From Burkholderiales bacterium (GTDB lineage Bacteria > Pseudomonadota > Gammaproteobacteria > Burkholderiales > Burkholderiaceae_C): 6,482 bases of DNA. Made by a program: the position numbers and the translations under genes. Positions 5,805 to 6,482 of this stretch are shown piece by piece; the first letter of the stretch is position 1; each line of letters starts with the position of its first letter. Below the pieces are notes generated by a model that saw nothing but the letters and a program-made list of their open reading frames with translations, ran no database searches and was not told where the DNA came from. Where the stretch lies: assembly GCA_028869035.1 (NCBI GenBank), contig JAGWTL010000174.1:1-6482 (forward strand), given 5' to 3'.

Positions 5805-6482
5805 TCATACGAAAGTCCGATACACCCACACAGGCTTCCCCTGCGTCCCCTCCAGCTTCGCCACCGCTGTTAACCCCAGCGCCTCGAACTCCAGACTCAC
5901 CAGCCAGGCCCCGGGCTTGAGCTCTGCCTTCGCCTTCTCGATGGCGCGCGGCATGCTCTCGGGCCGTTGGAACAAATAGACTAGGTCGTAGCCCGACCAG
6001 TCGGCCTTCCATATATCGCCCCGCTCCACCTGCGCCCAGGGGCAGCGGTGCGCGCAGAGCCAGAGCAGGGGCCAGCTCCATTCGATGCCGTGGAGTTCGG
6101 CCAGGGGGTAGGCCTGCCGTAAAGCGTCGAGGCCGTGACCCAGGCCGCACCCCGCGTCCAGCACCCGGGCGCCCGGCTCCAGCGGCGCAACGCCCGGCAG
6201 TTCGTTGAGCGCATTAACAGGCGTGGGAAACAGCGGCGCGTCACGCCAGGCATTGAGCGGGTAGATCAGCGCGAGCAGGGCCAGCGGCAGCAGCCAGCCC
6301 CAGGCCGGCAGCGTGAGGCCACCGGCAAGCAGGAGTGAAAGCGGGAAGCCGAAGCCAATCAACAGGCGGCGCCACCAGCTGCCGCCCTGCAGGCTGAGGA
6401 AGACGCCGAGCAGTGTGGAGGCGGCCAGCGCGTCGGTGGTCGAGAGGCCGGCGCGCAAGAGCAGCGAAAGGGCCAGCCAGCA
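5805..6482 (-). CDS. membrane-anchored SAM-dependent methyltransferase, FAM173-like (5' end outside window)
   Basis: The frame is open to the right edge, so the N-terminus is missing; 225 residues are visible. The TTG at 6458 is probably internal, because the reading upstream (CWLALSLL) is a hydrophobic helix that continues smoothly. The visible N-terminal third is mostly membrane helices. A class I Rossmann methyltransferase domain follows: LFPTP before the fold, motif I VLDAGCGLGHG (about 6135-6166), an acidic LHGIEW strand that should bind the SAM ribose, then GDIWKADWSGYDLVYLF and ELKPGAWLVSLEF, ending in VWVYR. The order resembles the FAM173 family of membrane-tethered protein lysine methyltransferases (human ATPSCKMT and ANTKMT), which share a preceding membrane segment, a [D/S]-D-[I/L]-WK strand, a late P..M...(E/L)K pattern and a terminal VW.Y. 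Methyltransferase activity is well supported. The lysine-methylation assignment is inference from remembered family motifs, and the substrate is unknown. Confidence 0.88.
   Translation of the reverse strand, partial: CWLALSLLLRAGLSTTDALAASTLLGVFLSLQGGSWWRRLLIGFGFPLSLLLAGGLTLPAWGWLLPLALLALIYPLNAWRDAPLFPTPVNALNELPGVAPLEPGARVLDAGCGLGHGLDALRQAYPLAELHGIEWSWPLLWLCAHRCPWAQVERGDIWKADWSGYDLVYLFQRPESMPRAIEKAKAELKPGAWLVSLEFEALGLTAVAKLEGTQGKPVWVYRTFV

Overview
The window is GC-rich (roughly two thirds G+C by eye), with GC-biased third codon positions and densely packed genes. Gene content and protein style (a multi-sensor c-di-GMP protein, an EamA exporter, an 'ILDTPPE..RFDR' GAF protein) suggest a chromosomal segment of a betaproteobacterium, most likely Burkholderiales/Comamonadaceae. 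That assignment is inference. I see no rRNA, tRNA, CRISPR array, insertion sequence, integrase, phage gene or attachment site.

Layout. Bases 2-22 could be the last codons of an upstream plus-strand gene. Bases 32-3412 (+) encode a 1126-residue membrane sensor: an N-terminal membrane hairpin, a periplasmic Cache-like sensor, two PAS domains, a degenerate GGDEF domain and an apparently intact EAL domain. It is best read as a c-di-GMP phosphodiesterase. It converges, with 12 bp between stop codons, on a minus-strand block that reads in the order 5703 to 3425: an EamA/DMT-family exporter (5703-4867), a small orphan lipoprotein (4802-4413), a single-domain GAF protein (4355-3825) and an atypical receiver-like protein (3832-3425). 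The last two overlap by 8 bp, and the second has a strong Shine-Dalgarno sequence inside the first. Further upstream, also on the minus strand, is a membrane-anchored SAM-dependent methyltransferase that runs off the right edge (5805 to beyond 6482). The only AT-rich gap, 5704-5804, holds a 20-bp dyad just upstream of the exporter start.

How the genes may work together. The PAS-GGDEF-EAL sensor would take periplasmic and cytoplasmic cues and lower c-di-GMP. The GAF and receiver-like pair looks like a small signalling module made from one transcript, and its position tail-to-tail with the c-di-GMP gene makes a shared circuit possible but unproven. The exporter, lipoprotein and methyltransferase have no evident link to signalling.

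There is no clear new defence or mobile system. The most worthwhile leads are the GAF/atypical-receiver pair and the methyltransferase, whose motif pattern resembles the eukaryotic mitochondrial FAM173 (ATPSCKMT/ANTKMT) lysine methyltransferases.
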